Positions 15,063 through 24,143 of a stretch of DNA of 64,000 nucleotides are shown piece by piece (the stretch's first letter is position 1; every line of letters begins with the position of its first letter). The notes below the pieces were generated by a model. The model saw only the letters and a program-made list of their open reading frames with translations, ran no database searches and was not told the DNA's origin. Source of the stretch: an uncultured Vampirovibrio sp. (lineage in GTDB: Bacteria; Cyanobacteriota; Vampirovibrionia; Gastranaerophilales; Gastranaerophilaceae); assembly GCA_910577635.1 (NCBI GenBank), contig CAJTNR010000001.1:1-64000 (forward strand), written 5' to 3'. The position numbers and the translations under genes were made by a program.

Positions 15063-17525
15063 TTATCTTAGTGTTAATCCTTGAATATTTTTTTCAAGTT
15101 CAGTTTTAATTTTATTAATTTCCCCTTGAATTACTTCATCGACAAGTGTTTTATTCTCATCTTGAAGAGTGATTCTAAAAGCCATTGATTTTTTGCCTTC
15201 TTCAATGTTTGATCCTTCAAAAATATCAAAAACTTTAGAACCCCTAAACAGGTTTTTATCTGCTATTTTTTTAATTGTTTTATTTATTGTTTCAACACTG
15301 ACTTCCCTATCAACAACAAAGGCAATATCTCTTTGAACGGCTGTTGTTGTGCTTAATTTTTTGAATTTTACAATAGACTCATTAACGGAGCTAAGAATCG
15401 TATCAAGATTAACTTCAAAAATATAAAGAGGCTGGTTGAATTTTAACTTATCCCCTAAAACAGGATGAAGCCTTCCAATAAACCCTATGGGTTCGGGGTT
15501 TTTAGATAAAAGAGAGATAATTGCAGCCTGTCCCGGGTGCAAGAATCGATAGTTTTTAATATCGTTTTCGCTAAAACTTCTATAAGTAATTCTTTTTGAT
15601 AAATTGAGTTTTAAAAACAAACTCTCCAATACTCCTTTAAGAGTGTAAAAATCATCCTGATGTTTGTTTGTCCAATCATTGTTAATATTGCCAAATATAC
15701 ATCCGGTGAGTTTTCTTGTTTCAATTACTCCTGAGTCATCCTGTGTCGGGGTGTTTTTTTGGATATATGTTTTTCCAATTTCATACAATCTAAAGTTTTT
15801 TTGATTGTTGTCAAAATTGTTTTTAACAACATCGACTAAATTAGGGATTAAGGATTGTCTTAGGGTTGAAAAGTCCTCTGAATGTGCATTTAAAACTTCA
15901 ACTGCTGCTTTTTTATCTAAGGGACACAAATAAGTTTCACACAGTTTATTACCGATTAAAGAGCTTGTTACAATCTCATCAAAACCATAACTTAGCATAA
16001 TTTGATTAACTAAATTGAGCGTTTTTGTATTAAAGGAAATATCCGCACCTTGGGAAATATTTGGAATTTGAGGACAAACCTTATCAAACCCATCAATTCT
16101 TGAAACTTCTTCAATTAAATCAATTTCTCTTGTAACATCATTATACCTGTAGCTTGGAACTTTATATTTTGCTGCAATCTCGTTTTTCCCAAGTAATTCA
16201 AAACCAAGATTATTTAGAATTTCACTCGAGCGATTCTGTTCAATTTCTACCCCTATAATTCTTCTAATTTCTGAGTTTCGAAGGGTAATTTCAATCGGGG
16301 TGAGCTTATCGCTGCCGGTTTTTGAAATTCCTAAAAACTCAGCATCAGCATATTTTTGCAACAATTCAATTGTGTAATAAAGTGCAGGGGTTACCATTTC
16401 AATATCAACCCCTCTTTCATACCTGCTTGAAGCGTCTGAACGATATCCTACGCTATGAGCGGATTTTCTGTTTGTGTGGGGGGTAAAGTAAGCTGCTTCA
16501 AGAGCAATATTTGTTGTATTATCATCAATTTCTGAGTTTAATCCGCCAAAAACTCCTCCTAAACACACAGGAGTGTCTTTTGTTGCAATGACAACGGTTT
16601 TATCGGTAAGTTTTCTATCTACCCCATCAATTGTTACTAAGGATTCTTTTTCTTTAGCATATCTTACACACAAATAGTTTTGCAGCTTATCTAAATCAAA
16701 AGCATGCTGCGGGGTTCCAAGTTCCAGCATAACATAGTTTGTAATATCAACAATATTGTTAATAGGGCGCATACCCGCAGCTATAATTCTTCTTTGGATA
16801 AATTTTGGCGAAGGTTTGATTTTTAAATTTTTAAGTATTGCAACACTATAGAACTTACAAATTTCATCATTTTTAATTTCAACTTCAAAATCAGCATTAA
16901 TAGGATTATCAAGAGTCGGTTTTTTAAATTTTAGTTTTCTATTAAAAATTGCACTTAGCTCTCTTGCAATTCCAATAACGCTCATCTCATCCCCTCTATT
17001 TGCAGTGGGTGCTGTGTGATAGATGATTTCATCAGATAAACCAAGAAGCTCTTCAAGAGGCTGATTAAGTTCAACATTATCTATCAATCGATTAAGAATA
17101 AGGATTCCATCTTCTTCTTGAAGAGAGGTTAGTCCAAGTTCGTCTTGAGAACAAAGCATTCCTTCCGACTGCACTCCTCTTATAGAACAGGGAGTAAGCT
17201 CAAATTGAGCTTTTGTTTTTCTATCTAACACCTTAGACCCGACAGTAGCATAAGGAACAATTTGTCCGATTTCAATATTCTGAGCCCCGCACACAACGCT
17301 TTTTTCAACCCCTTTAAGATCAAGAGTTACAATATGAAGCTTATCAGCATTTGGGTGATTGTCAATTTTTATAATTTTTGCTGTTTTTATATTTTCAAAT
17401 GCCGGTTTTTTATACTCTACTTCTTCCACCTCTAAACCCGACATCGTTAACCCATGGGCAATTTCATCCGGGGTAATACCTTGTAAATCTACAAATTCAT
17501 TAAGCCATTCGTGTGAAACCTGCAT
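15063..17525 (-). CDS. pheT: Phenylalanyl-tRNA synthetase beta subunit
   Basis: An 820-residue beta chain of the alpha2-beta2 enzyme that charges tRNA-Phe. Domain order: N-terminal B1 start MQVSHEWLNEFVD, EMAP/OB tRNA-binding domain (about 38-150; NHPNADKLHIVTLDL and VCGAQN), B3/B4 editing core (RPINNIVDITNYVMLELG), B5 domain (about 400-480), the catalytic-like core, and a C-terminal anticodon-binding FDX-ACB domain (about 725-820). The ATG at 17525 is preferred over a TTG at 17534 because it gives the family's normal N-terminus behind an AAGGA SD. pheS is not adjacent in this window, which is a departure from the common pheST operon. Confidence 0.97.
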   Translation of the reverse strand: MQVSHEWLNEFVDLQGITPDEIAHGLTMSGLEVEEVEYKKPAFENIKTAKIIKIDNHPNADKLHIVTLDLKGVEKSVVCGAQNIEIGQIVPYATVGSKVLDRKTKAQFELTPCSIRGVQSEGMLCSQDELGLTSLQEEDGILILNRLIDNVELNQPLEELLGLSDEIIYHTAPTANRGDEMSVIGIARELSAIFNRKLKFKKPTLDNPINADFEVEIKNDEICKFYSVAILKNLKIKPSPKFIQRRIIAAGMRPINNIVDITNYVMLELGTPQHAFDLDKLQNYLCVRYAKEKESLVTIDGVDRKLTDKTVVIATKDTPVCLGGVFGGLNSEIDDNTTNIALEAAYFTPHTNRKSAHSVGYRSDASSRYERGVDIEMVTPALYYTIELLQKYADAEFLGISKTGSDKLTPIEITLRNSEIRRIIGVEIEQNRSSEILNNLGFELLGKNEIAAKYKVPSYRYNDVTREIDLIEEVSRIDGFDKVCPQIPNISQGADISFNTKTLNLVNQIMLSYGFDEIVTSSLIGNKLCETYLCPLDKKAAVEVLNAHSEDFSTLRQSLIPNLVDVVKNNFDNNQKNFRLYEIGKTYIQKNTPTQDDSGVIETRKLTGCIFGNINNDWTNKHQDDFYTLKGVLESLFLKLNLSKRITYRSFSENDIKNYRFLHPGQAAIISLLSKNPEPIGFIGRLHPVLGDKLKFNQPLYIFEVNLDTILSSVNESIVKFKKLSTTTAVQRDIAFVVDREVSVETINKTIKKIADKNLFRGSKVFDIFEGSNIEEGKKSMAFRITLQDENKTLVDEVIQGEINKIKTELEKNIQGLTLR

Positions 17526-17575
17526 TTTATTCAATTCCTTTTTTTAATTATCTTTTTTATTTAATTATATTACAA

Positions 17576-17599
17576 AAAAAATGGCTTAAGCCATTTTTT
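17576..17599 (-). terminator. Terminator of the 139-residue hypothetical gene
   Basis: A 10-bp stem (17576-17585 with 17590-17599), loop TTAA, followed on the minus strand by a T run. It starts at the stop codon of the gene ending at 17598 and separates it from pheT. Confidence 0.85.
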
Positions 17600-18017
17600 A
17601 TTTTATTTTATTTTTCAAATTTATAAAAAAACTTCTGATCCCTTCCTTGATTTTAACAACGCTTTCATTTGACTTTTGTCGGACAGAGTTAATTTTTTCT
17701 TTAGCTTGTTCTTTGATCTTTTCAACACCGGGACTGTTTTTAATGCCCTTAATTGATTGATTAAGTTTTTCTTTAATTTTTTGAATTTTATTATCATCTA
17801 TAATGTTATTAACTTCTTGTTCGACTTTTGGGTCAAGAACCTCGGCCTTTCCTTTTTTTAGGCAGCCAGCCAATACGCAAACGGTTAGGCCGCCTGTTGC
17901 AATTCCGCCAACTGCTGCTGCTATGGTTTTATTGTCAATTTTGTTTAAAGATTCTGGTTTGTTTTGTTCATTTGAAGTAAAATTAACTCCATTTGAATAA
18001 ATTTTTGAAATATTCAT
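17598..18017 (-). CDS. Lineage-type hypothetical protein with N-terminal NFTS motif and one membrane segment
   Basis: A 139-residue protein. Residues 9-15 (NGVNFTS) match the short N-terminal motif shared with several other hypotheticals here. Residues 31-53 form one hydrophobic, Ala/Gly-rich segment (AAAVGGIATGGLTVCVLAG), followed by a long Lys/Glu/Asn-rich region likely to be a coiled coil. There is no Sec signal peptide. An AAAGGG SD precedes the ATG at 18017. Two operator-like palindromes lie upstream, between it and the divergent XRE regulator, so that regulator may control it. Function unknown. Confidence 0.72.
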   Translation of the reverse strand: MNISKIYSNGVNFTSNEQNKPESLNKIDNKTIAAAVGGIATGGLTVCVLAGCLKKGKAEVLDPKVEQEVNNIIDDNKIQKIKEKLNQSIKGIKNSPGVEKIKEQAKEKINSVRQKSNESVVKIKEGIRSFFINLKNKIK

Positions 18018-18087
18018 TATATACCCTTTCTAAAATAAGCACTACTATATATTTAAAACTAAAATGTAATAAAATTTGCTATCAATC

Positions 18088-18135
18088 TTGATATATTATA
18101 TCAAATAATTTAAAAAATAAGATATATTGTATCAT
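18088..18135. promoter_or_regulatory. Twin operator-like palindromes upstream of the XRE regulator
   Basis: TTGATATA-T-TATATCAA (18088-18104) is a perfect palindrome. A second copy (18119-18135) shares the core GATATATTRTATCA. The copies are 31 bp apart, close to three helical turns, so dimers would bind the same DNA face. They sit between divergent genes starting at 18017 and 18211. Confidence 0.6.
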
Positions 18136-18210
18136 TTAAGCTTTACAAAAATTAATATATTATGATAAGGTGCTTCAAATTATAAAAAAAATTCAAGGCA
18201 AATTATATAA

Positions 18211-18552
18211 ATGGTAGGTTTTATTTTGAATATCAAAAAAGAATTTGGCGAAAAAATAAAAAGAATGAGAAAAAGCAGAAAACTGACTCAGGAAAAATTG
18301 GCTGAAATGATAGACATTTCACCAAGAACATTATCTTGTATTGAGATTGGAGCCAATTTTGTAAAAGCTGAAACTTTGGAAAAAATCATAAAGGCTTTAA
18401 ATACAACAACAGAGGAACTTTTTGCTAACGAGCATTTACAAGACTGCAATACTTTATATAAAAATATAATTAATTTATTAAAAAGCGCAAGAAGTGATAG
18501 AAAAAAACTTGAGCACATTTATAAAATCGTTAAATATTTTGTTAATGAATAA
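18211..18552 (+). CDS. XRE-family transcriptional regulator
   Basis: A 113-residue protein with a textbook Cro/CI helix-turn-helix in residues about 10-65: FGEKIKRMRKSRKLTQEKLAEMIDISPRTLSCIEIG, then ETLEKIIKALNTTTEELF. The C-terminal 40 residues are helical and probably dimerise. A pair of 17-bp palindromes upstream is the likely binding site, suggesting autoregulation. The ATG at 18211 has no SD; a TTG at 18226 preceded by GGTAGG is an alternative start that removes five residues. It ends directly against the convergent rqcH stop with no spacer. Confidence 0.92.
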   Translation: MVGFILNIKKEFGEKIKRMRKSRKLTQEKLAEMIDISPRTLSCIEIGANFVKAETLEKIIKALNTTTEELFANEHLQDCNTLYKNIINLLKSARSDRKKLEHIYKIVKYFVNE

Positions 18553-20118
18553 CTAAATCACAATTTCACTTTCGTTTTTGTATGTAACATACCCCGGGTA
18601 AGTATTTGGAGGTTTTTTAAGATTTTTTCTTTTAGTATAAATGATTGGAGTTTTGCCTGAGTTTTTTGCTTTGGAGTTTTCTTTGGTTAATTTTGCACAA
18701 AACTCTAAAACCTCTTTATCCGGGGCTTTTTTGTTGTTTGGAACTTTTAGGATTATATGAGAACTTGGAAAGTTTTGTCCATGGAACCATAAATCCTCGT
18801 CTTTTGCGACTTTAGAAACTAGATAGTCATTTTGAATATTGTTTTTGCCAATATATATTTCATAGTTTTTATAAATAATTTTATTAATATTGGTTTTGTT
18901 TGTTTTAATGTTTTCTTTTTTGATTAAATTGAGTTTGGATAACTCTTCTTTAATTTCTTCTAATTCTTCAATTAAAGAAGCGTTTTCGATATTAAAAACA
19001 ATGCTTTCAAAATAATCCAGTTTTTCTTTTGCTTCTTTTTGTCTTAAAATCCTATAACTATTTGTGCTCAATGCTTTTTTATATAAAGAATAGTATTTTT
19101 GAGCGTTTTTTGAAACACTCAAATTTTTTTCAAGTTCAATCCTAACCCCATCAAGCACAACTTCTGTTTGATAATTATTAACAGAATAAATATTTGCCAT
19201 AAGTAAATCTGCCTTTTGTTTGAGAATATCCGGCTTGTTATCGGGCTTTATGCTGACAATATTATTTAGTTTTTTAATATCTTTTAGTAAAATTTTTTTA
19301 AGGAAAGATTTTTTATTCTTTAATATATCCTCAAACATTAAATTAGAAAAATAACTATCAATTGATTCATTAACCGATGGTTTTTTGTCCCAGAATTCTT
19401 TTATAAAATCAGTATTTTTAAGGTTTTGCAGCTCTTGGAGAAAATTGAAAAGCTCTTGTTTATTAAGTTTTAGCTCAAAAATTTTTTCTAATATTGGATT
19501 TGTAAAATAATAAAAATTATCATTAATTGTTTTAATATCGCCTGAAAGCTCAAAAAACCCTGCATAGGAAGTTTTTAGAATATCCAGTTTTGATTTTAAG
19601 CAGGGATAAGTATACTTAATTCCGCCATAAATTTCTCTATTCGCACTTTTTTCACTTGAAACATTGTGCATTGATCCTATTATTGTTCTATTTTGAGCGT
19701 TATATAGGATTATATTAGAATATTTTCCCATAAGCTCAAAACAAAGGCAGAGTCTTGTTAAAGAGCCGATTTCATCAAAATAGTCAAAGTATAGTTCAAC
19801 AATTCTTTCATAATCCACAACTCTAAAATCCTTAATTTTAGACCCTGAAAGATATTTTCTTAGCTGCATACAAAACATTGGAGGGTTTTTAGGGATTGTA
19901 ATATCTCTTTTTGTTTTTGAAGTTTCATCAATAAAACAAATATGAGGATACTTGGGGTTTATGTTAATATATAATTTTTTGTTTTCGTTTTTTGCTCTAA
20001 TATTAAGAATAATTTCATATCTTGTCGGAAGCTGGATTTTTTGTACAATTGCACTTTTAATAAAGTCTTTATTTTCTTCAAAAAAGTATTTAAGAGTCAA
20101 TGAGTCTAAGTTTTTCAT
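18553..20118 (-). CDS. rqcH: NFACT-family ribosome quality control protein RqcH
   Basis: A 521-residue protein of the Rqc2/NFACT family (older name FbpA). Residues 1 to about 200 are the NFACT-N domain, residues about 290-400 the helical coiled-coil arm, and the C-terminus is NFACT-R (DUF814) with DLWFHGQNFPSSHIIL. In Bacillota this protein binds obstructed 50S subunits and adds alanine tails that mark stalled peptides for degradation. The usual Asp-Arg pair of NFACT-N was not confirmed by eye. There is no SD; TAGAAT lies 6 nt before the ATG. It is divergent from nadD. Confidence 0.92.
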   Translation of the reverse strand: MKNLDSLTLKYFFEENKDFIKSAIVQKIQLPTRYEIILNIRAKNENKKLYININPKYPHICFIDETSKTKRDITIPKNPPMFCMQLRKYLSGSKIKDFRVVDYERIVELYFDYFDEIGSLTRLCLCFELMGKYSNIILYNAQNRTIIGSMHNVSSEKSANREIYGGIKYTYPCLKSKLDILKTSYAGFFELSGDIKTINDNFYYFTNPILEKIFELKLNKQELFNFLQELQNLKNTDFIKEFWDKKPSVNESIDSYFSNLMFEDILKNKKSFLKKILLKDIKKLNNIVSIKPDNKPDILKQKADLLMANIYSVNNYQTEVVLDGVRIELEKNLSVSKNAQKYYSLYKKALSTNSYRILRQKEAKEKLDYFESIVFNIENASLIEELEEIKEELSKLNLIKKENIKTNKTNINKIIYKNYEIYIGKNNIQNDYLVSKVAKDEDLWFHGQNFPSSHIILKVPNNKKAPDKEVLEFCAKLTKENSKAKNSGKTPIIYTKRKNLKKPPNTYPGYVTYKNESEIVI

Positions 20119-20130
20119 AAATATATTCTA
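20116..20130 (-). promoter_or_regulatory. Leaderless-type -10 box of rqcH
   Basis: On the minus strand TAGAAT (20130-20125) is followed by 6 nt and the ATG at 20118. No SD is present. Confidence 0.6.
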
Positions 20131-20170
20131 ATATAATAATATTTTTATCGCACAATTTTTTATTTTCAAG

Positions 20171-20185
20171 TAGAATAAAAATATG
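20171..20185 (+). promoter_or_regulatory. Leaderless-type -10 box of nadD
   Basis: TAGAAT (20171-20176) ends 6 nt before the ATG at 20183. No SD is present. It is the mirror of the rqcH promoter on the other side of a 64-bp gap. Confidence 0.6.
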
Positions 20186-20791
20186 AAATGCTATTTTTTT
20201 GGAACATTCAATCCAATTCATTTGGGTCATATTGAAATTGCAAAAAGGGTCAAGGAAAAAGGCGGTTTTTTAGATGTTATCTTTGTTCCTTGTTTTATTC
20301 CTCCTCATAAAAGTTCAGATTTAGAAACTTACAACAACAGACTAAAGATGGCGCAAATTGCACTTGGGAAAAAGAATGTATCCGATATTGAAAGAAAACT
20401 AAAAGCTCCAAGTTACACTTATCAAACAGCGCAGGAGTTATACAAACAAAATAATAATCAAAAAATTAACTTTATAATAGGCTATGACCAGTTTTTTAAG
20501 ATTGAAAGCTGGAAAAATCCAGATATTCTAAAAAAAACGCTTAATTTTATCGTTATTCCAAGAAAATTCCAAAACGGACAGATTATAACTGATAAAGCTC
20601 TTGATTATCTAAAAAACAAGGGTTTTAGCTTTGAAGTTTATAATATTGGTTTATTGGATATTTCCTCCAATCAAATAAGAGAATTTATTAAAAATAATAA
20701 AGATATTTCACAACTAACAACAAAAGAGGTCACAGAATACATTGAAAACAATAGATTATATAGTTTCTTACCTGAGAGAAAACCTGTCTGA
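20183..20791 (+). CDS. nadD: Nicotinate-nucleotide adenylyltransferase
   Basis: A 202-residue cytosolic enzyme that adenylates nicotinate mononucleotide in NAD synthesis. The nucleotidyltransferase signature is clear: FGTFNPIHLGHIEIA (the Thr/His-x-Gly-His motif), FVPCFIPPHKSS for substrate recognition, FIIGYDQF and the C-terminal DISSNQIREFI (the Ile-Ser-Ser-Thr-x2-Arg-like motif). Length is typical. The next gene, yqeK, begins inside its 3' end (50-nt overlap in another frame), a pairing common in other bacteria. Confidence 0.97.
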   Translation: MKCYFFGTFNPIHLGHIEIAKRVKEKGGFLDVIFVPCFIPPHKSSDLETYNNRLKMAQIALGKKNVSDIERKLKAPSYTYQTAQELYKQNNNQKINFIIGYDQFFKIESWKNPDILKKTLNFIVIPRKFQNGQIITDKALDYLKNKGFSFEVYNIGLLDISSNQIREFIKNNKDISQLTTKEVTEYIENNRLYSFLPERKPV

Positions 20792-21350
20792 AAAAAGATA
20801 CAACCATTCTTTAGGGTGTGCTAAAACTGCAAAAAAACTCGCTGGAATTTATAATCAGGATGAAAATAAGGCTTATTTAGCAGCTTTAGTGCATGATTGT
20901 GCTAAAAATTTTTCTGATGAAAAACTTATTAATATATTAAGAGAGGAAATTAAAACAGGGTTTTTAGAATCAGAGTTAAAAAACCCAAAAACATACCATG
21001 CTATTGTAGGGGCATATATAATTCAAAAAGAATTTGAAATTGATGATAGTATGATAATTTCAGCTGTCAGAAACCATACAATCGGCAAAACAAATATGAG
21101 TTTGTTTGATAAAATTATCTTTTTAGCCGATAAAATTGAACCCAATAGCAGGGATGAAAAGTATACTAAAAAAATTTGGAGAATTCTTGATAAAAACAAA
21201 GGCGTTATCGGGCTTGATATAGCGCTTTTGGTTTGTTTTATTGAAACTATTAAAAGTTTAGTTAAAAGAAAACTCTATATTTGTCCTGCTACAATTGATG
21301 TTTATAATGAACTTCAAGAACATGTTGGAGATTTTTTAGATCTTGAATAA
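20742..21350 (+). CDS. yqeK: YqeK-family HD-domain hydrolase (diadenosine tetraphosphatase)
   Basis: A 202-residue HD-superfamily protein. The metal-binding pattern is visible as RYNHSLGCAKTAKKLA, AALVHDCAKNFSDE (His-Asp) and AVRNHTIGKTNMS, followed by FLADKIEPNSRDE. YqeK proteins hydrolyse Ap4A symmetrically and regularly sit beside nadD. The start is a TTG at 20742 inside nadD, with GAGGT upstream at somewhat long spacing; a later start is possible. Its stop abuts the convergent helicase stop, leaving no room for a terminator. Confidence 0.93.
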   Translation: MKTIDYIVSYLRENLSEKRYNHSLGCAKTAKKLAGIYNQDENKAYLAALVHDCAKNFSDEKLINILREEIKTGFLESELKNPKTYHAIVGAYIIQKEFEIDDSMIISAVRNHTIGKTNMSLFDKIIFLADKIEPNSRDEKYTKKIWRILDKNKGVIGLDIALLVCFIETIKSLVKRKLYICPATIDVYNELQEHVGDFLDLE

Positions 21351-23681
21351 TTAATCAACATTAATTGGTTCAACATTGATTAGCTTAATTGCCTCACGTG
21401 CTGTTTGGATGAGGCTTTGAGGGATGTTTTCAATTAAGGTTATCTGTCTTAATACATCAATTGTGCGCTTAAATGTCCGAACAACATCTCCTTGAGAAAA
21501 TTCAGTTTCGCTGAACATTTCATCCCATGTTGCAAGATTATTATTATCCGGGTTTAAATTAGCTCCTATCCAATACTCTATAAACCAGCAAAAGTGCGTG
21601 TTAATATACATTGGATTTTCAATATTGTTGTCTTTTTCAAGTAAATATATTTTTCTTCTTATGTCTTTAATCTGGTTGAGAACTTTTCTAACTGTTTTTG
21701 AACAACCCTTTGATAAGTTTTCATCTTTGTTTCTAATATCTTCTGATTCAAGAGCGCAAATAACAGAAGCAAGCTCAGCAGCGGATAAGTTATCCAAAAG
21801 TCCTGATAAGATAATTGTAGATAAATAAAGCTCATTTTCACATCTTAAGGTCATTGTAACTTTTCCAATTTCAGTCGGATAGTTGTCTTTCAGGTTATTG
21901 GTTTTTTCAAGAATTGTTTTATGAGCTAAGAATTTTTGCCAGTAAAGGTCTTTTTGAAACTCAATTTCTTTATTCAGTTTTTTTATCTCTTTTTCAAATC
22001 TTTGGGAAAGCTCAAGGCTTTTTTTGTGTTTTTTATAGATTTTGCAGCTATTGCAGCCATAGCTATACAGTTTTTTTTGTAAAACTTTTGATTTTTCTAA
22101 AAACTCGACAACATAAGGAGCATCGTTTGGGTTTTTAAACTTTCCTTTAGCCTGGCGTTTAAGGGTTTTGTATAGAGTTCTTGTTTCAACATATTGATTC
22201 TTAATTTTGTTGAATTCAAGAAAATCTTCATTATTTAAAGACCAATTGCAGCTAAAATTGAACAATTCATCAATTTCTTCCTGTCTTTTTTGTCTTTTTT
22301 CAATTAAGGGGGTTAGTCTATCGGTTGAGGAAAAATAGCCGAATGTTTTAAAAATCAGCTCTTTTGCTTCTTCTAAGGTAAATCTTTGAAGTAAATTTAA
22401 AACCATTGAATATCCGGGACTAAACTTACTTTCTAATGGATTAGCATCCGATTGTACAAGCTGCGCTACTTCCTGGGGTGTTTGAAAAGGCGTTCCCACA
22501 ACTACTACATAGCCGATTTCATCCATGCCCCTTCTTCCTGCTCTTCCTGACATCTGTAAAAATTCGTTTGCACTTAATGTTCTATGCCCTGTATCTGTTC
22601 TTTTTGAAATTGAACTTATAATTGTCGTTCTTGCAGGCATATTAATTCCTGCAGCCAGGGTTTCTGTTGCAAAGACTACTTTAATTAAACCTTTTTGAAA
22701 TAGTTTTTCAACCAAAGCTTTCCAGCCGGGTAATAATCCCGCGTGGTGAGAAGCTATTCCTTGTTTGATTAAATCAAGCTGGGGATTGTTTTCAAGATAA
22801 GGATTTTGAATAATATATTCATCTATAAGCTTGTTAATTTCAAGAGTTTCTTCTTTTGTTAATAAATCCAATTTTAAACAGCGTTTTGCGTTTTCATCAC
22901 ACTTTTTTCTTGAAAAAGTAAAGTAGATGCAAGGAAGCATGTTTTTTTCTTTTAGTACTTCAACAATTGAACTTACAGGGTTTTTTATCTTTTCTTTTTT
23001 GTTGAAATATTTATACTTGCTCTCAGGTCTAATTTTGCTGTTTAGGGCTCCTGAGGGAGTTAACAGCGGCAATATCGTATTGGGTTTAGATGAATCGTAG
23101 TAAAAAAACCTCAAAGGAACAGGTCGAAAGTCTGTATAGACAAGCTCCGTTTTAGAATGAACGGTATTAATCCAATCAGTCAATTGTTTTGAGTTTTTAA
23201 CAGTAGCGCTTAGAGCAATAAGCTGGATATTAGTAGGACAGTAAATAATGCTCTCTTCCCAAACGGTTCCTCTTGATTCGTCATTCATATAATGAACTTC
23301 ATCTAATACAACATATTTAACATTAGCTAAATTATCCTTAATAGAACCAAAAGTTGTCCCATAGAGCATATTTCTAAAAACTTCGGTTGTCATAACGACA
23401 ATAGGAGCACTTCTATTGATTGTTGTGTCTCCTGTTAATAAACCTACCAGCTCTTGTCCATAGAGTTTTGAAAAATCGTTGTATTTTTGATTAGACAAAG
23501 CTTTTAAGGGTGTTGTGTAGAAAATTCTATCCCCTTTTTCCAATGCCAAATGAATTGCACTTTGCGCGATACAAGTTTTCCCTGCACCCGTCGGAGCACA
23601 AACTACAACGCTTTTTCCTTCTTCAATATGATTAATTGCTTCTTGTTGAAAATCATCCAGCTTAAAGTTAAATCCAAACAT
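21351..23681 (-). CDS. Ski2-like DEAD/DEAH-box RNA helicase
   Basis: A 776-residue superfamily 2 helicase of the Ski2/Mtr4/HelY type. Motifs in order: Q-like F-x8-Q near residue 12, Walker A APTGAGKTCIAQ, DEVHYMND (II), ALSATV (III), an FTFSRKKCDE segment in the second RecA domain, ETLAAGINMPART (V) and QMSGRAGRRGMDE (VI). The C-terminal 280 residues include a Cys-containing YSYGCNSCKIYKKH stretch and a helical region. It would unwind or remodel RNA in the cytosol; the target is unknown. The SD (CGGAG) lies in the final codons of dut, only 2 nt separate the genes, and it closes the proS-coaX-dut operon. Confidence 0.93.
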   Translation of the reverse strand: MFGFNFKLDDFQQEAINHIEEGKSVVVCAPTGAGKTCIAQSAIHLALEKGDRIFYTTPLKALSNQKYNDFSKLYGQELVGLLTGDTTINRSAPIVVMTTEVFRNMLYGTTFGSIKDNLANVKYVVLDEVHYMNDESRGTVWEESIIYCPTNIQLIALSATVKNSKQLTDWINTVHSKTELVYTDFRPVPLRFFYYDSSKPNTILPLLTPSGALNSKIRPESKYKYFNKKEKIKNPVSSIVEVLKEKNMLPCIYFTFSRKKCDENAKRCLKLDLLTKEETLEINKLIDEYIIQNPYLENNPQLDLIKQGIASHHAGLLPGWKALVEKLFQKGLIKVVFATETLAAGINMPARTTIISSISKRTDTGHRTLSANEFLQMSGRAGRRGMDEIGYVVVVGTPFQTPQEVAQLVQSDANPLESKFSPGYSMVLNLLQRFTLEEAKELIFKTFGYFSSTDRLTPLIEKRQKRQEEIDELFNFSCNWSLNNEDFLEFNKIKNQYVETRTLYKTLKRQAKGKFKNPNDAPYVVEFLEKSKVLQKKLYSYGCNSCKIYKKHKKSLELSQRFEKEIKKLNKEIEFQKDLYWQKFLAHKTILEKTNNLKDNYPTEIGKVTMTLRCENELYLSTIILSGLLDNLSAAELASVICALESEDIRNKDENLSKGCSKTVRKVLNQIKDIRRKIYLLEKDNNIENPMYINTHFCWFIEYWIGANLNPDNNNLATWDEMFSETEFSQGDVVRTFKRTIDVLRQITLIENIPQSLIQTAREAIKLINVEPINVD

Positions 23682-23683
23682 TA

Positions 23684-24139
23684 CTATACTCCGGTAGAGC
23701 CAAAGCCCCCTTTATCTCTTTTTGTGCATGACAGTTCTTCTTGTATTACAATTTGAGGTTTTAGAACTTCCATTATTGCCATTTGAGCGATTCTATCCCC
23801 TCTTTGGATTCTAAAGTCTTTTTTTGAGTGATTAATTAAACCGACACAAATTTCTCCTCTGTAGTCTTCGTCTATTGTTCCAATTCCATTAACTACAGCA
23901 ATTCCTTGTTTAATTGCAAGACCAGATCGAGAGCGCACCTGAGCTTCTGTGTTTTTTGGAAGTTCAATTGCTATTCCTGTTGGAATTAATCTTATTTCAC
24001 CAGGGGGTATTATAACATCCTCATCAATTGCAGCAACTAAATCCATTGCACTTGCCCCTTGGGTTTTGTATTGCGGCAATGAAGCAAAGTTGTCCAGTTT
24101 TTTAATTTTTAAACTTAGTTTTTGTTCCATTTGAATCAT
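23684..24139 (-). CDS. dut: dUTP diphosphatase (dUTPase)
   Basis: A 151-residue trimeric dUTPase converting dUTP to dUMP. All five motifs are visible: GASAMDLVA (1), RSRSGLAIKQGI (2), VNGIGTIDEDYRGEI (3), QRGDRIAQM (4) and the C-terminal P-loop-like RDKGGFGSTG (5). An AAGGA SD precedes the ATG at 24139. Spacing to coaX upstream (4 nt) and to the helicase downstream (2 nt) indicates one transcript. Confidence 0.98.
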   Translation of the reverse strand: MIQMEQKLSLKIKKLDNFASLPQYKTQGASAMDLVAAIDEDVIIPPGEIRLIPTGIAIELPKNTEAQVRSRSGLAIKQGIAVVNGIGTIDEDYRGEICVGLINHSKKDFRIQRGDRIAQMAIMEVLKPQIVIQEELSCTKRDKGGFGSTGV

Positions 24140-24143
24140 TTTT

